Assembly: GCA_963575745.1 (NCBI GenBank)
Contig: CAUYUJ010017810.1
Coordinates: 159,956 to 223,955, forward strand
Reading direction: 5' to 3'
Length of the DNA stretch: 64,000 bases
Source: Prorocentrum cordatum
Taxonomy: Eukaryota > Sar > Dinophyceae > Prorocentrales > Prorocentraceae
Part shown: positions 20,581 through 30,119 of the stretch, piece by piece
How the letters are laid out: the number at the start of each line of letters is the position of its first letter
Position numbering within the stretch: the first letter of the stretch is position 1
The notes under the pieces: model-generated
The model's input: the letters and a program-made list of their open reading frames with translations, nothing else
What the model was told of the DNA's origin: nothing
The model's database searches: none
Translations under genes and position numbers: made by a program

Positions 20581-21616
20581 GAGCGCGCCTCTCGGCGACC
20601 TGGAGCCGAGCAACCTCGCCTTCCTGCAGGCCCACCGCGTCAGGAAGGGGACCGCCCGTTACCTGACGAAGGAGTGGGAGGAGTTTCAGCAGTGGTGCTT
20701 GGAGCGGAGGCAGCCCGTCGAGCTGGGCGACCCGCTGGATCGGGCCGCGGCCCAGTACGTGGACTGGCTCTACTTCGCGGGCTACAACCACGAGCGCGGC
20801 GACAAGTTGTTGGCGTCCATCGGTTGGCACGACCCCCAGGCTGTTCGGCACGGGCCAAGAGATCCTGTCCGACTTCGGGTGGCCTTGAAGGGGTTCCGCC
20901 GGCTGGCCCGAGGGTGCTCTCGCACCCCCATGCCGGAGCCACTGCTGTTTGCGATCATCGGCGTCAGTCTCCACTTTGCCCCGCTGGAGTTCAGCGTCGC
21001 TCTCGCGATAGCGTGGGGCGGGGCGCTGCGGTTCCTGGTCGGTCTGATGAGCATGACCGGTCGCAGTCTCGTGCCGCCTGCGAGCGGGAGCCCCAACAGG
21101 TGCTGGGGGCTCCTCCTGTATCCAGAGGAGGGGATGGGCCGCAGCAATGTGGGCGGCCACGACGAGGGCATGCTCCTGGACTCCGCGGCCGCGCTGTCCA
21201 TCGGCGGGGTGCTGCGGAGGCTCAAGGCCCAGACTGCGGACGACAGCAAAGTGTGGGGCTTCTCGGCGCACCAGTTTCGACAGTGGTTCAAGGCCGCAGC
21301 CGAGGCCATCGGGTGGCCGCGGCTCCATCCGTATCAGATCCGCCACGGGTCAGCAAGTCGCGACATCTTCCACAGACGGCGGACGTGGCCAGAAGTCCAA
21401 GAGCGGCTTCGCCACGCCGCCGTCGCCAGCACAGCCCGCTATCAGAAGCACACTCGCTACCTGGCCGAGCTGGGGAAGGCGTCGCGAGAGCTCGGGGACT
21501 TCGCGAGCGACGTGGAGGCCCACTTCAGCGAGCTCGTGACCGGGCGAAGGCCCCCCCCGGCCTGGGCCGGCGCCCCCAAGCGTCGGCGCGGCCAGCAGGG
21601 CGAGGCTCTGCTCTGA
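20276..21616 (+). CDS. tyrosine recombinase (integrase) of the element
   Basis: The meaningful part begins near 20580 (DLEPSNLAFLQAHR), with an N-terminal helical SAM-like domain (GTARYLTKEWEEFQQWCL). In the catalytic domain the first Arg lies in GGALRFLVG (21029-21031). The H-x-x-R box appears as YQIRHG (Arg 21341-21343, His 21344-21346; Tyr replaces the first His). RLRHAAVASTARYQKHTRY carries the nucleophile Tyr at 21440-21442. A basic tail ends at TGA 21614-21616. It would join the circular cDNA to the target. The reading frame differs from both the RNase H half and the methyltransferase-like domain, so expression needs frameshifting or separate ORFs. Confidence 0.75.
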   Translation: MLSALRAARVMEVRSGRLVWPTSRGASRASTPVNGEVTRGRLMRPRVPRAAQLRGTSSTAWTTTPSLGVMASASTTSRRPPPQTGRSMSLRVAQRGVARRAASAPLGDLEPSNLAFLQAHRVRKGTARYLTKEWEEFQQWCLERRQPVELGDPLDRAAAQYVDWLYFAGYNHERGDKLLASIGWHDPQAVRHGPRDPVRLRVALKGFRRLARGCSRTPMPEPLLFAIIGVSLHFAPLEFSVALAIAWGGALRFLVGLMSMTGRSLVPPASGSPNRCWGLLLYPEEGMGRSNVGGHDEGMLLDSAAALSIGGVLRRLKAQTADDSKVWGFSAHQFRQWFKAAAEAIGWPRLHPYQIRHGSASRDIFHRRRTWPEVQERLRHAAVASTARYQKHTRYLAELGKASRELGDFASDVEAHFSELVTGRRPPPAWAGAPKRRRGQQGEALL

Positions 21617-22482
21617 GAGGGGATCTGGTGCATCGCGACGGTGACGTGGTCGTGCGCGTTGAGCGCGTCAGTGGGGCAGCTGTCCGACGCTTGATGTCCA
21701 GGATCTTGCGGGAGGAGCTGTCTCGAGGACTTCGTCACTCACAGGTGTATCTTGATGTCTTCTCTGGTGCTGGAAAGGTTGCCAATTCAATTCGTCGTAT
21801 TTCAGATTTCGGTTGCATCCCCATCGATCTCAAAGATTCTGTGGCCATGGATATGGCAGTTCCGAATTTGATCAAACTGCTGGTTGGATGGATCAGCAGC
21901 CGAGTGGTGAGAGGAGTCATGATTGCATTTCCGTGTACTACGTGGTCGATGGTTTCTCATTTTCTCTATCGTAGCCTTGAATTCTTGGATGGTCGACCGG
22001 GCCTGACTCTGGCGCAGCAGGCGAAAGTGGGCGCCGGCAACGCCACCTTCCGTGGGATGCTGCTCCTCTTGTCCGCTTGCTTGCGCGCTGGAGTGCCAGT
22101 GCTACTGGAGAACCCCGCATCGTCTATGGCTTGGTCTCACCCCACGTTGTCTCCCTTGTTGGCGAGGCCGAGCTGCAGGATCTCAATCGTTGACATGTGT
22201 GCCTTCGGCAGCCCGTGGAGGAAGCCCACCAAGCCTGTGGGCTGGAACGTGCGTCTGCCACAACCCTCCATGTCCCGCCGATGCCAGGGGCGCCAGGGGT
22301 TGTGCAGCTTCAGTCACATGCGACACGTTGAGCTCCAGGGCAAGATTCCAGGCACTAGCATCTGTCGGTCACGGCTTGCTGAGACCTACCCATCACGTTT
22401 CGCTCTTGGCCTCGCCAAATGGTTGTTTCAGTCCGCGGATGCGCTGGAACATCAGAGAATGTTGACTGTGGTTTCGAGATGA
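21617..22482 (+). CDS. C5-cytosine-methyltransferase-like domain in the retroelement
   Basis: Part of a plus frame that is open from 19537 to TGA 22480-22482. Motifs: VYLDVFSGAGKVANSIRR (SAM-binding motif I, 21750-21773), an acidic IDLKDSVAMDM segment, IAFPCTTWSMV with Pro-Cys at 21931-21936 (motif IV position of C5 methyltransferases), and LLENPASSMAW with Glu-Asn at 22108-22113 (motif VI position). FGSPWRKPTKPVGW and a Cys/His-containing tail follow. The target-recognition part is not obvious. DIRS elements often carry a Dam-like methyltransferase between RNase H and recombinase; here the domain follows the recombinase and looks like the cytosine type. Activity is unknown. Confidence 0.6.
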
Positions 22483-22517
22483 TCATGGGCGGCTGCCAGG
22501 GCATCCAGAATGGAAAT

Positions 22518-22691
22518 GGGTGCGCACTTGGTACCAAGATGTTGTGCACGACCGTCGAGCCCAGCCCTCCGTTCCACGCAGAGTGAAAGATGAAAAAGGT
22601 GAGGCTCCAGTGGGCCCCTGAGGCCCCTTGGCTCGGACCCTCAGGTCTGAGCCTTTCTTTCAGTCTCAGTTGGTAGTGAGCATGTGTGCAT
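22518..22691 (+). repeat. element repeat B1
   Basis: 174 bp that match B2 (22893-23066) at 172 positions. It ends CATGTGTGCAT directly at the start of A2. Confidence 0.9.
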
Positions 22692-22788
22692 AAATTAGCT
22701 TTCCAAACGGTGTTGCGCAACTGCAGGATGGCCGCTGCGCGGCGAAGCACGAGCACGTCCGTGCCGTCGCCGTGCTCGGCTCAAGCTC
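22690..22788 (+). repeat. element repeat A2
   Basis: 99 bp matching A1 at 97 positions. It overlaps the last two bases (AT) of B1, giving the joint expected from a circular intermediate. Confidence 0.9.
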
Positions 22789-22892
22789 CTCCTCCTCCTC
22801 CTCCTCTCCTCCCCCGCGTCTCTCTGTGAGTCTTGCTTGGAATTTTTGTGTGCGCACCCCCCCTTGTGCCGTCGACCCACGGCTGCAGTTGG

Positions 22893-23066
22893 GGGTGCGC
22901 ACTTGGTACCAAGATGTTGTGCACGACCGTCGAGCCCAGCCCTCCGTTCCACGCAGAGTGAAAGATGAAAAAGGTGAGGCTCCAGTGGACCCCTGAGGCC
23001 CCTTGGCTCGGACCCTCAGGTCTGAGCCTTTCTTTCAGTCTGAGTTGGTAGTGAGCATGTGTGCAT
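22893..23066 (+). repeat. element repeat B2, right end of the element
   Basis: Copy of B1. Its final AT is followed at once by GTATGTATG of the flanking microsatellite. Confidence 0.9.
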
Positions 23067-23204
23067 GTATGTATGTATGTTTGTATGTGTGTGTATGTAT
23101 GTATGTGTGTATGTATGTATGTATGTATCTATCTATGTATGTATGTATGTATGTATGTATGTATGTATGTATGTGTGTGTGTGTATGTATGTATGTATGT
23201 ATGT
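23067..23204 (+). repeat. ATGT microsatellite, right part
   Basis: About 140 bp of ATGT with GTGT and CTAT variants, the same motif and strand as left of the element. Confidence 0.95.
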
Positions 23205-23379
23205 CGAGGCGAGGCGGCCCGGGTCTGCCCGCCTGCGATGGCGGCAGCGCACCCACGGCCACCCCCCTCTCTCCCCGGCGGCGGCCCCTGGGGGCCCTTG
23301 GAGGCCGTGCGCGGGCGCGGGCGTGCTCTCCCCGCCGGCTGCGCGCCCCCGCCGGCCCTCCCCGGGAGCCTCGAGGATC

Positions 23380-24075
23380 GGGGCGGGCGTCGATGCTCGG
23401 CGGCGACCAAGGGGGGGGGAGTGAAAAGGAAAAGGCCTTCTCAGAAGGCCTTCTCAGAAGGCTCCCCGCCGGGTGCCGGCCCCCAGGCCCTCCGGGAGCC
23501 TCGAGGCGGGGCTGGACGAAATGGGGGGGATCGGGAAAGGGGGGGGTTACGAAATCTGCGGCATGCGGCTGGTTTCGGCCACGCCGGGGGGCCCATTCCT
23601 CGATGCATGGGCGCCTCCCGTCGCCGGGCGGCGCTGGGAAAATCAGCTACCTGAGCTGATTCTCAACCCCCCCCTTTGCTATCTCCCCCTTTCGCCCGGC
23701 CCGAGAGACGGGGCGGGGTTCGATGCCCGGCGGCGAGCGAGGGGGGGAAGTGAGAAGGAAAAGGCTTTCCCAGAAGGCCCGGAAGTTGACTAGGCCTTTT
23801 TTTGTCGCAGCCGCAGGCGAAGGCGCTGGCGGCGTCACAGGTCGGCTCGGGCTACGAGCAGACCTAGTTGCCCAGCGCGTGCGCAGGCAACAGCTAAACC
23901 TATCGCCGGGGGAAGCTGGGCTGTTGATTAAACCGCTAAGCTTTTCCCGAAAACACAAAAGCTTTTCAGATGGCGCGAGGGCTTCTGAGAAGTCCCGCCG
24001 CCTTCTGAGTAGGCCTTCTTTTTCTCTTTTCCCCCCCTCGCTCGCCGCCGATTGAGACGGGGCGGGGGTCAATGC
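23380..24075. repeat. three copies of a GC-rich motif, two direct and one inverted
   Basis: About 75-bp segments with GACGGGGCGGGG, CGATGC, CGGCGGCGAGCGAGGGGGGG and AGGCCTTCTCAGAAGGC. Direct copies at about 23380-23465 and 23704-23785, and an inverted copy at about 23992-24065. The last two could fold back on each other around a loop of about 205 bp. Confidence 0.7.
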
Positions 24076-24099
24076 AGACGGGGGTCAGCGAGGGCGCCG

Positions 24100-24195
24100 G
24101 ATCTTGTAGGATCCTGCAAGGCCATGGCCGCATTGACCCAGGGTCAGCCCGCAGGATACAGAAGGATCCTGCGGGATCCTGCAGGATCCTGTAGA
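24100..24195 (+). repeat. GGATCCTGCA decamer repeat
   Basis: Five to six loose copies of GGATCCTGCA, three of them nearly contiguous at 24163-24193. Confidence 0.7.
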
Positions 24196-24209
24196 GGCCG
24201 ACTGGCCCG

Positions 24210-24336
24210 TTTTTGCATGGATCCGGGTCAGTACATCCCCGACAGGCTTGAGACGACCAAGCTCACCTCCAAGTACCCGGTGGACGACATCAAGACCGCC
24301 GTGCGCAAGGCGCTGGGCACCATGTCTTGCGCCTAG
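24210..24336 (+). CDS. possible coding fragment, unidentified
   Basis: The last 40 codons of a short plus frame look non-repetitive: GQYIPDRLETTKLTSKYPVD then DIKTAVRKALGTMSCA and TAG at 24334-24336. It could be the last exon of a gene or a fragment. The upstream part of the frame is repeat DNA. No family is assigned. Confidence 0.25.
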
Positions 24337-24894
24337 CCTCGGCCGGGAAGGAAAGGGTCTTGAGGGAAACGGGTCCTAAAGGTTGCCTTCGCGTGCGGCC
24401 TCCCAGGCCCTTCCTGGGCTTCACAACCGTCAGAAAACGTCTTACTGTTGCCAATCTTATCATCATTGTTCAGGCTTCGCGGTGTCTTTGGATAGCACGT
24501 ACCACAAGCATATTGCATCAGGGGTAGCTTTGTGAAGTTCTGTCCGCCACGCGAAACGAAACGAAACGAATTAGAAGCTCGTCCTGGGGCGAGGCTCCAG
24601 GGCCCAGGACCCGCTTGCCTCAGGACCCATTCCGTTCATGGTGCAGCCTCGGCCATAGGCCGTTGTTAGGCAGGCCCAGGACGTAGAAAGATCGCGCCAG
24701 GGCGTTCCGGAGCTAGCGGCCGCGGCGCACGACAGATCCCCAAGCCCACCACCTCCTTCTCATCCTTCCCCTCCCTCTCCTCCCCCTCCTCCTCCTCTTG
24801 ATCCTCCTCCCCCTCCTCATCCTCCTTCTCCTCTTCAACCCTTTTTACTCAGAGATGAACTCGGCGCGACCCTAATTAGAGGAACGGATCCTGA
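24337..24894. other. intergenic
   Basis: Contains CGAAACGAAACGAAACGAA at about 24552 and a CTCC-rich patch at 24745-24842. No gene seen. Confidence 0.4.
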
Positions 24895-25080
24895 AGCATG
24901 GGTGCATTGCTGGGCGTTGCTTTGCGTTGATTTTTTCGCATTACTTTGCAAGCCTTGGCGTTGCGTGGCACTTCTTGGCATCTCTTGGCATTGCTTGGCA
25001 TTGATTGGCACTGCTTGGCATTGCGTAGCATGGCTTTGCATGGATTTGCATAGTTTTGCATTGCTTGGCGTTGCTACTTT
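24895..25080 (+). repeat. TTGGCATTGC decamer array
   Basis: About 17 degenerate copies of a 10-bp unit, consensus TTGGCATTGC. Confidence 0.9.
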
Positions 25081-25154
25081 GTAATGTCAGGGAACCCGAG
25101 GACCAACACCACAGGACGCGAGGAACCCAAGCAAGGAACAAGACCAGGGAACCG

Positions 25155-25965
25155 TCGGGAGGGCGGGCCAGGCGTTTCGCCAGAGACCCCTCACCATTTA
25201 TGGTCATAAAGCTTGAAATCTGGAACAGCTTTCAGGATTGAGGACGGGTCTCCTTCAAAATATGGCTCTCGCCTTCGCGCCGCGCACATTTGTTTCAACA
25301 CTTGCAACTGTATGGCGGATGTAGGGGGAACCGTTTTCAAAATGCGGCTTTTGCATCAGCGCTGCGCGCATCTGTGTTGCAAATTTGCAAACGGGTTACG
25401 GATGGAAGGGGGGGCCGTTTTCAAAATGCGGTTCTCGTTTCACCGTCGTGCACATTCGAATCACATTTTTGCATCATTCTCACGAATGGAGAGGGGTTCG
25501 TTTTCAAACTTTGGCTCTCGTCCAGCGCCTCGCCCAGCGCCTCGCCCAGCCCCGCCCGCACTCGCTTGAAACGTGTGCAACAGTTTCACGGATGGCGGGT
25601 CGATCCTTTTCAGAATGCAGCCCTCGCCTCGCCGCGCACATTCGTTTGCAACATTTGCAGCTGTTTCAGGCGTGGAGGGGGCGGGGGGCGTTTGAAACAT
25701 GTGATTCTCGCATCAGCGCCGCGCACATTCGTCTTGTCCGTCTGCCGCAGCTTCACGTGTCGAGGGCGTTTTTTTGTGTGTGTTTTTTTTGGTTTCTCTC
25801 CAAAATGGGTCGTTCGATCTATCGCAGTGAATATTCGTTTCAAGATCCTGCAGCAGCTCCACGTACTGACGATTGGCCGTTTTCCAAAAAATGGGGTTCT
25901 CGCTTTAGCACCACACGCATTGTTAAACGCAGCGTGCAGTATGTTTTTTTGGTTCTAAAATGGAG
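25155..25965 (+). repeat. two-module dispersed repeat, copy 2 (left module only)
   Basis: Shares the 5' flank of copy 1 (GGGCGGGCC, GCGTTTCGCC, CTCACCATTTATGG). About eight units of about 82 bp with CGCCGCGCACATTCGTTT follow. The right module (GAAGTCCCAGGA) is not present. Units lie near 25277, 25358, 25441, 25520, 25628, 25715, 25822 and 25909. Confidence 0.8.
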
Positions 25966-26164
25966 TTCTCGCTTGAGGCATGCTTCGCTGCACGGATCCA
26001 TTTTTCATGGTGTATATATGTGTGTGTATATATATATAAATATATCTGGAGCAGTCGCTTGAGACTTCCTTTGGGTTCATGACAAGAAGTGTACGCTTGT
26101 GAAGCAATTCCACGGCTGGGGGAAGGCCCTCTCTGACACACGACGAACACCCCAACTCTTTTCC

Positions 26165-26890
26165 GCGCGCTAAGCAGCTGCACCTGCAGCGAACGCTCTT
26201 GTGCCACCTCGACGTGCAGGGTCGGCACGACCTCCGCAGCCTGCGCCAGGGCGTGGGCGACGACGCGGCTCTGCGGCGTTTTGACGACCTCCACCACCCT
26301 GACTGCGACCACACCTGGCATTGGAACCTGTCCAAGCACAATTGCCCAGTGATGGACACCACCGACTTCGTCGAGGCTTTCCGCTTTCGCCTCGGCGCAG
26401 CAGGATATCTCGATCCCGTCCCCTGTGGCCTTCGCGGCGCTGCCCTCCTGGGCTGGGCTGGGTCGCTCGCGTTGTGGTGCAGCCGTGCGGGCGCCGCAGG
26501 GGGCACTCCGCACTGGCGCGACGGTTGTGCGACGCTGCCCAAATCTGCGACCCTGACGCCGAGCTCGAAGCCCCAGGCCTGGTGGCAACGACGCAGCTCC
26601 GACCAGCAGGCGTCCTCGCCGGCGCCCTGGGTGACGGCCTCCTGACCCTGGAAGTCGGCGTGGCCTCGCCCGACGCCGTGGTCGCGGGCCTGGACTGCGT
26701 GGTCACCATGCGCCGACGCAAAATCCATCATTTCTCCGCGCGCGCGTTCGCCTTGGCGCGGCAAAACATCGCGTGCGCGCCGCGGCTGGTCTCGCCGCCG
26801 AACGACAGCCATCTTCCGCACTTTCGCGACCGAGCGATCGCGGAGGCGCGGTGCCGGCTCCCTTCCGCCGCGATCGGCGCCGAACTCTAA
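26165..26890 (+). pseudogene. 3' end of a LINE-type ORF2, decayed
   Basis: Two frames together resemble the region C-terminal to RT in dinoflagellate LINEs. 26199-26460 gives LRSLRQGVGDDAALRRFDDL and DFVEAFRFRLGAAG. After a shift near 26500, the frame that ends at TAA 26888-26890 gives GHSALARRLCDAAQ, LRPAGVLAGALGDGLLTLEV and GVASPDAVVAG. The order (F-x-x-A-x-R-x-R-L-G, then R-H-like, then R-P-x-x-V, then D/E-V-x-V-x-S-P) is what I expect, but the Cys/His block between them is lost. No RT is present here, as in a 5'-truncated LINE insertion. Confidence 0.45.
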
Positions 26891-27478
26891 GGCGCCGGGC
26901 CGCCACGCAGGTCCAGGCCAGCTGGCCAGGCCGTGACCCAGGCGCCACTTCGGGGCCTGAGCGGCCGCCCGTCTCCGCAGCTCGCCAGCCCCCCGTTTCT
27001 GCCCCCCGCGCGCGCGCCTCATTGGCGGGGCCTGGTGGCCCGCGCTCTCCGGACTCCCTGTCCAAAAGGGGGGCTTCCGAAGCTGCCCCCGTCCACCGTT
27101 GTGCTGGGATTTTTCAGCTGGGGGTTCCTGGCTAGGGGGGGGGGCTTGCTTCGAAGCTGCCTCCCTCCCTCCTTATTCGGGGCCCAGGGTCAGCCTGGGT
27201 TCCCCTTTCCACAGAGGTGTGGTGGGTTTCCGAAGCCACCCCCTCCTTTTGTCCAGCTGAGGGGGCCCTGGCTGAAGGGGGGTGGCTGGCTTCGAAGCCA
27301 CCCCGCCCTCTCTTTTTTCTTGGGCCGAGGGTCAGCCCGGCCTCTCCTTTGCAAAAGGAGGGTTTCAGAAGTGACTTCTGCCGCCCCCCTTTGAATCTTG
27401 GGGTGTTAGGATTGAGGTTTTTGGGGTGTATCGTGTTCGGGTTCGGAGTTCTAGGGATAGGGTGTTACGGCGCTCCAT
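26891..27478. other. G/C-rich stretch with repeated hairpin CTTCGAAGCCACCCC
   Basis: Copies of a G-run followed by CTTCGAAGC lie near 27066-27085, 27140-27170, 27220-27240 and 27280-27305. The last can fold as GGGTGGCT...AGCCACCC. From about 27398, degenerate GGGTGTTAGG steps lead into the 18-bp array. No gene. Confidence 0.5.
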
Positions 27479-29330
27479 CGGTTTTCGGTGCCTCGTTGGT
27501 TTTCGGCGCCGTTTTGGTTTTCGCGCTCCCTCTTAGTTTTTCGGCGCTTTGGTTTTCGGTGTCCCTTTTATTTCGGGTGCCCTTTCGGTTTTTGGCGTTC
27601 CCTTGGTTTTCGGCGCCCTTGTGGTTCTCGGCGCCACCTTTGGTGTTCGATGCTCGTTTGGTTTTTGTCGACCTCATCATTTTCCTTGCCCCTTTGGTTT
27701 TCGGCGCCCTGTTGAGTTTCGGCGCACCCTTTGGTTTTCGGGTCCCGTCTGGTTTTCGGCGCGATCTCGGTTCCTGGCTTTTCGGCGCGCCTATGGTTTT
27801 CGGCGCGCCTCTTGGCGTTGGGCGCCCCTTTGGCTTTCGGCCCCCATTTGGTTTTCTGGGCCCCTTTGGATGTCGACGCCCCTTTGGTTTTTGGCGCCCT
27901 TTTTGTGTTTGGTGCACTTTTGGCTTTCAGCGCCCCCGTGGTTTTCGGCGCCCCCTCGGTTTTTCGGCGCTCCGTTGGTTTTGGGCGCCCTCTTGGCTTT
28001 CGTTTTTTTTTTTTTGGTTGTCGGCGCCCCTTCGGTTATCGGCGCCATTACAATTTTCGGTGACCCTTCGGTTATCGGCGACCCTCTAGTTTTCCGCGCC
28101 CCGCTGGGTTTCGGCTCCCTTTGGTTTTCGGCACCCTTTTGGTTGTCGGCGCGCCTTTGGTTTTCGGCGCCCCTGTGGTGTTCGGCGCCCTTTTTGGTTT
28201 TCGGCGCCCCTTTCGTCGCCCTTGCGGTTTTCGGCGCCTGTTTGTTGGATTTCGGCGGCCTTTCGTTTTTCGGCCCTGTTTGGTTGTCGACGCCCCTTGG
28301 GTTTTTCGACGTCCGTTCGGTTTTCGGCGCCTTTTTTGGTTGTCGGCGCCCCGTTGATTTTCGGCGTTCTTTTGGTTTTCGGCGCTTGTTTGATTTCCAG
28401 CGCGGCGCCCCTTTGGTTGTCGTCGCCATTTGGTTTTTCGGTGTCGTTCCGGTTTTTAACGTCCCGTTGGTTTTTCGAGGCCCTGTTGGTTTTCGGCGCG
28501 CTTTTTCTGATCGGTGCTTCTTCGGGTTTTGGGGCCCTTTTGGTTCTCGGCGCCCCTGTGGTCTTCGTCGCCCTTTTGGTTTTTAGCGCCCTTGGCGCCC
28601 CTTTGGTTTTCTGTGCACTTTTGGTGTTCGGCGCTCCTTTGGTTCTCGGGGCCTTTGTGTTTTGGGGGGGCCATTCAGTTGTCGACTCGCCGTTGGTTTT
28701 CGGCGCCCCTTTGGTTTTCGACGCCCCTGTGGTTTTCAGCGGCCTTTTGTTTTTATGTTTTTCGGCGCCTCTTTGGCGTTCGGCGATCCTTCGGTTTTTG
28801 GCGCCTTCTTGGTTTTTGTGGTTTTCGGCGCCCCTTTTGGTTTTCGGCGCTCATGTGGTTTGCGTCGCCCTTTTTGTTTTCGGTGCCCGCTTGGTTTTCG
28901 GCGCACCTTTGATGTTCGGCGCCCTGTTCGGTTTTGGGCGTGCCGTTTGATTTCGGCGCCCCTTTGGATTTCGGCGCCCTGTTGGTTTTCGGCGCCCTTT
29001 TGGTTTTCTGTCCTCTTTCGTTGTTTGCGACGCCCCTTTTGGTTTTCAGCTCCCCGTTGGTTTTCGGCGTCCCTATTGGTGTTCGGCGCCTCTTTGGTTT
29101 TCGGTGCCCCTTCGGCTCTCGGTGTCGCTTTGCCTTTCAACGCCCCTTTAGTTTTCGGCGCCCCTTTGGTTTTCGGTTCCTTTTTGGTGTTCGACGTCCT
29201 TTTTGTTTTCGGCGCCCTTTTCGTTGGTGGCGCCCGTCTGGTTTTCGCGCCCCTTTGATTTTTCGGCGCCCATGTCTTTTTCGTTGCCCTGTTGGTTTTC
29301 GTTGCCCGTTTGGTTTTTGGCTCATTTTTG
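27479..29330 (+). repeat. 18-bp minisatellite
   Basis: About 100 degenerate copies of TTTGGTTTTCGGCGCCCC. All three plus frames and the minus frames stay open for hundreds of codons with hexapeptide patterns (VFGAPL, WFSAPL, GFRRPF; minus ENQKGA, KPKGRR). I treat these as by-products of the unit length. Confidence 0.95.
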
Positions 29331-29530
29331 GCTTAGAGTGTTAGTATTCGTGTGCCAGGCTTGCGGTGTTAGGCTTATCGTTAACGTGTTCGCGGAAGGG
29401 TGCGAGGGTTCGGGTTGAGGTTCGGGTGTTTGGGTTTTAGGGTCAGTGTGTTAGGGTTGGGGCGGTGGGGTGTTAGGATGTGAGGGTTGGGGTGTTCGGA
29501 TCCGAGCGTGATGGTTAAGGCTCGGGTTCC
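29331..29530 (+). repeat. telomere-like GGGTGTTAGGGTT steps, first block
   Basis: Degenerate GTTAGGGT, GTTCGGGT and TTTAGGGT steps. Confidence 0.6.
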
Positions 29531-29905
29531 CGGTGGGGAGGGGGGGGGCTGCTTCCATGGCCTGGGCAGCGAGGGGGGGGGCTTCTTAGCTTCCTTCCTT
29601 GAGCAAAAAAGGGGGGGGAGGGGCCTCTAGCACGGGGGGTCTAAATGGATGGGGGGGGGGAGAGCTGCCCCCCCCTTCTTGGAAAAAGGGAGGGGGGGGG
29701 GGATGGCGGGCAGTTTCTGGGGCGCGAAAAGGAGGGGGGGGGGCTAGCTTCCGCGGCGCGGACAGAAAAAGGGAAAGTGGGGGGGGGGTCGGGCGGGTGG
29801 AACAAATAGGAATGGAGGGCGGGAGGGCTTCGGGCAGGGGAGGTCCACGGGGTGGGTGAATAGCTACGGCCCCCTCCCCCTTTGCTCTGGCCCTGCGGGT
29901 GCGCG
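29531..29905 (+). repeat. G-run rich module, copy 1
   Basis: G runs of 8-12 alternate with GCTTCC, GCGCGGAC and CCCCCCTT. It ends CCCCTTTGCTCTGGCCCTGC then GCGCGCTC. The same order recurs at 30795-31215. Confidence 0.7.
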
Positions 29906-30026
<121 letters not shown>

Positions 30027-30119
30027 GTCTCTTGACCAGTTGAGATTGTTGGGCAAGTCTGGCTAGGCCTGGAACTGCCTCCCAATATGCGAGAAACAAG
30101 TATTTAATCGATTGGGTTG

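Larger units (their letters stand above)
16319..23066 (+). mobile_element. tyrosine-recombinase retrotransposon with split direct repeats and a methyltransferase-like domain
   Basis: About 6.75 kb. Order on the plus strand: A1 repeat, Gag-like region, RT and RNase H, tyrosine recombinase, C5-methyltransferase-like domain, B1, A2, B2. The A1-ORFs-B1-A2-B2 pattern is that of the PAT/Ngaro side of the DIRS order, in which a tyrosine recombinase integrates a circular copy without target duplication. Both outer ends abut an ATGT microsatellite in the same orientation and share the dinucleotide AT, which is also present at the B1/A2 joint, as expected for a crossover core. Deviation: about 100 bp of unrelated DNA separates A2 from B2. 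Gag and the domain junctions are frameshifted, so this copy is probably not autonomous now. Confidence 0.8.

Noticed and set aside
27217-29344. Phe/Arg/Pro hexapeptide proteins
   Set aside because: All frames of an 18-bp minisatellite are open; hexapeptides appear in every frame.
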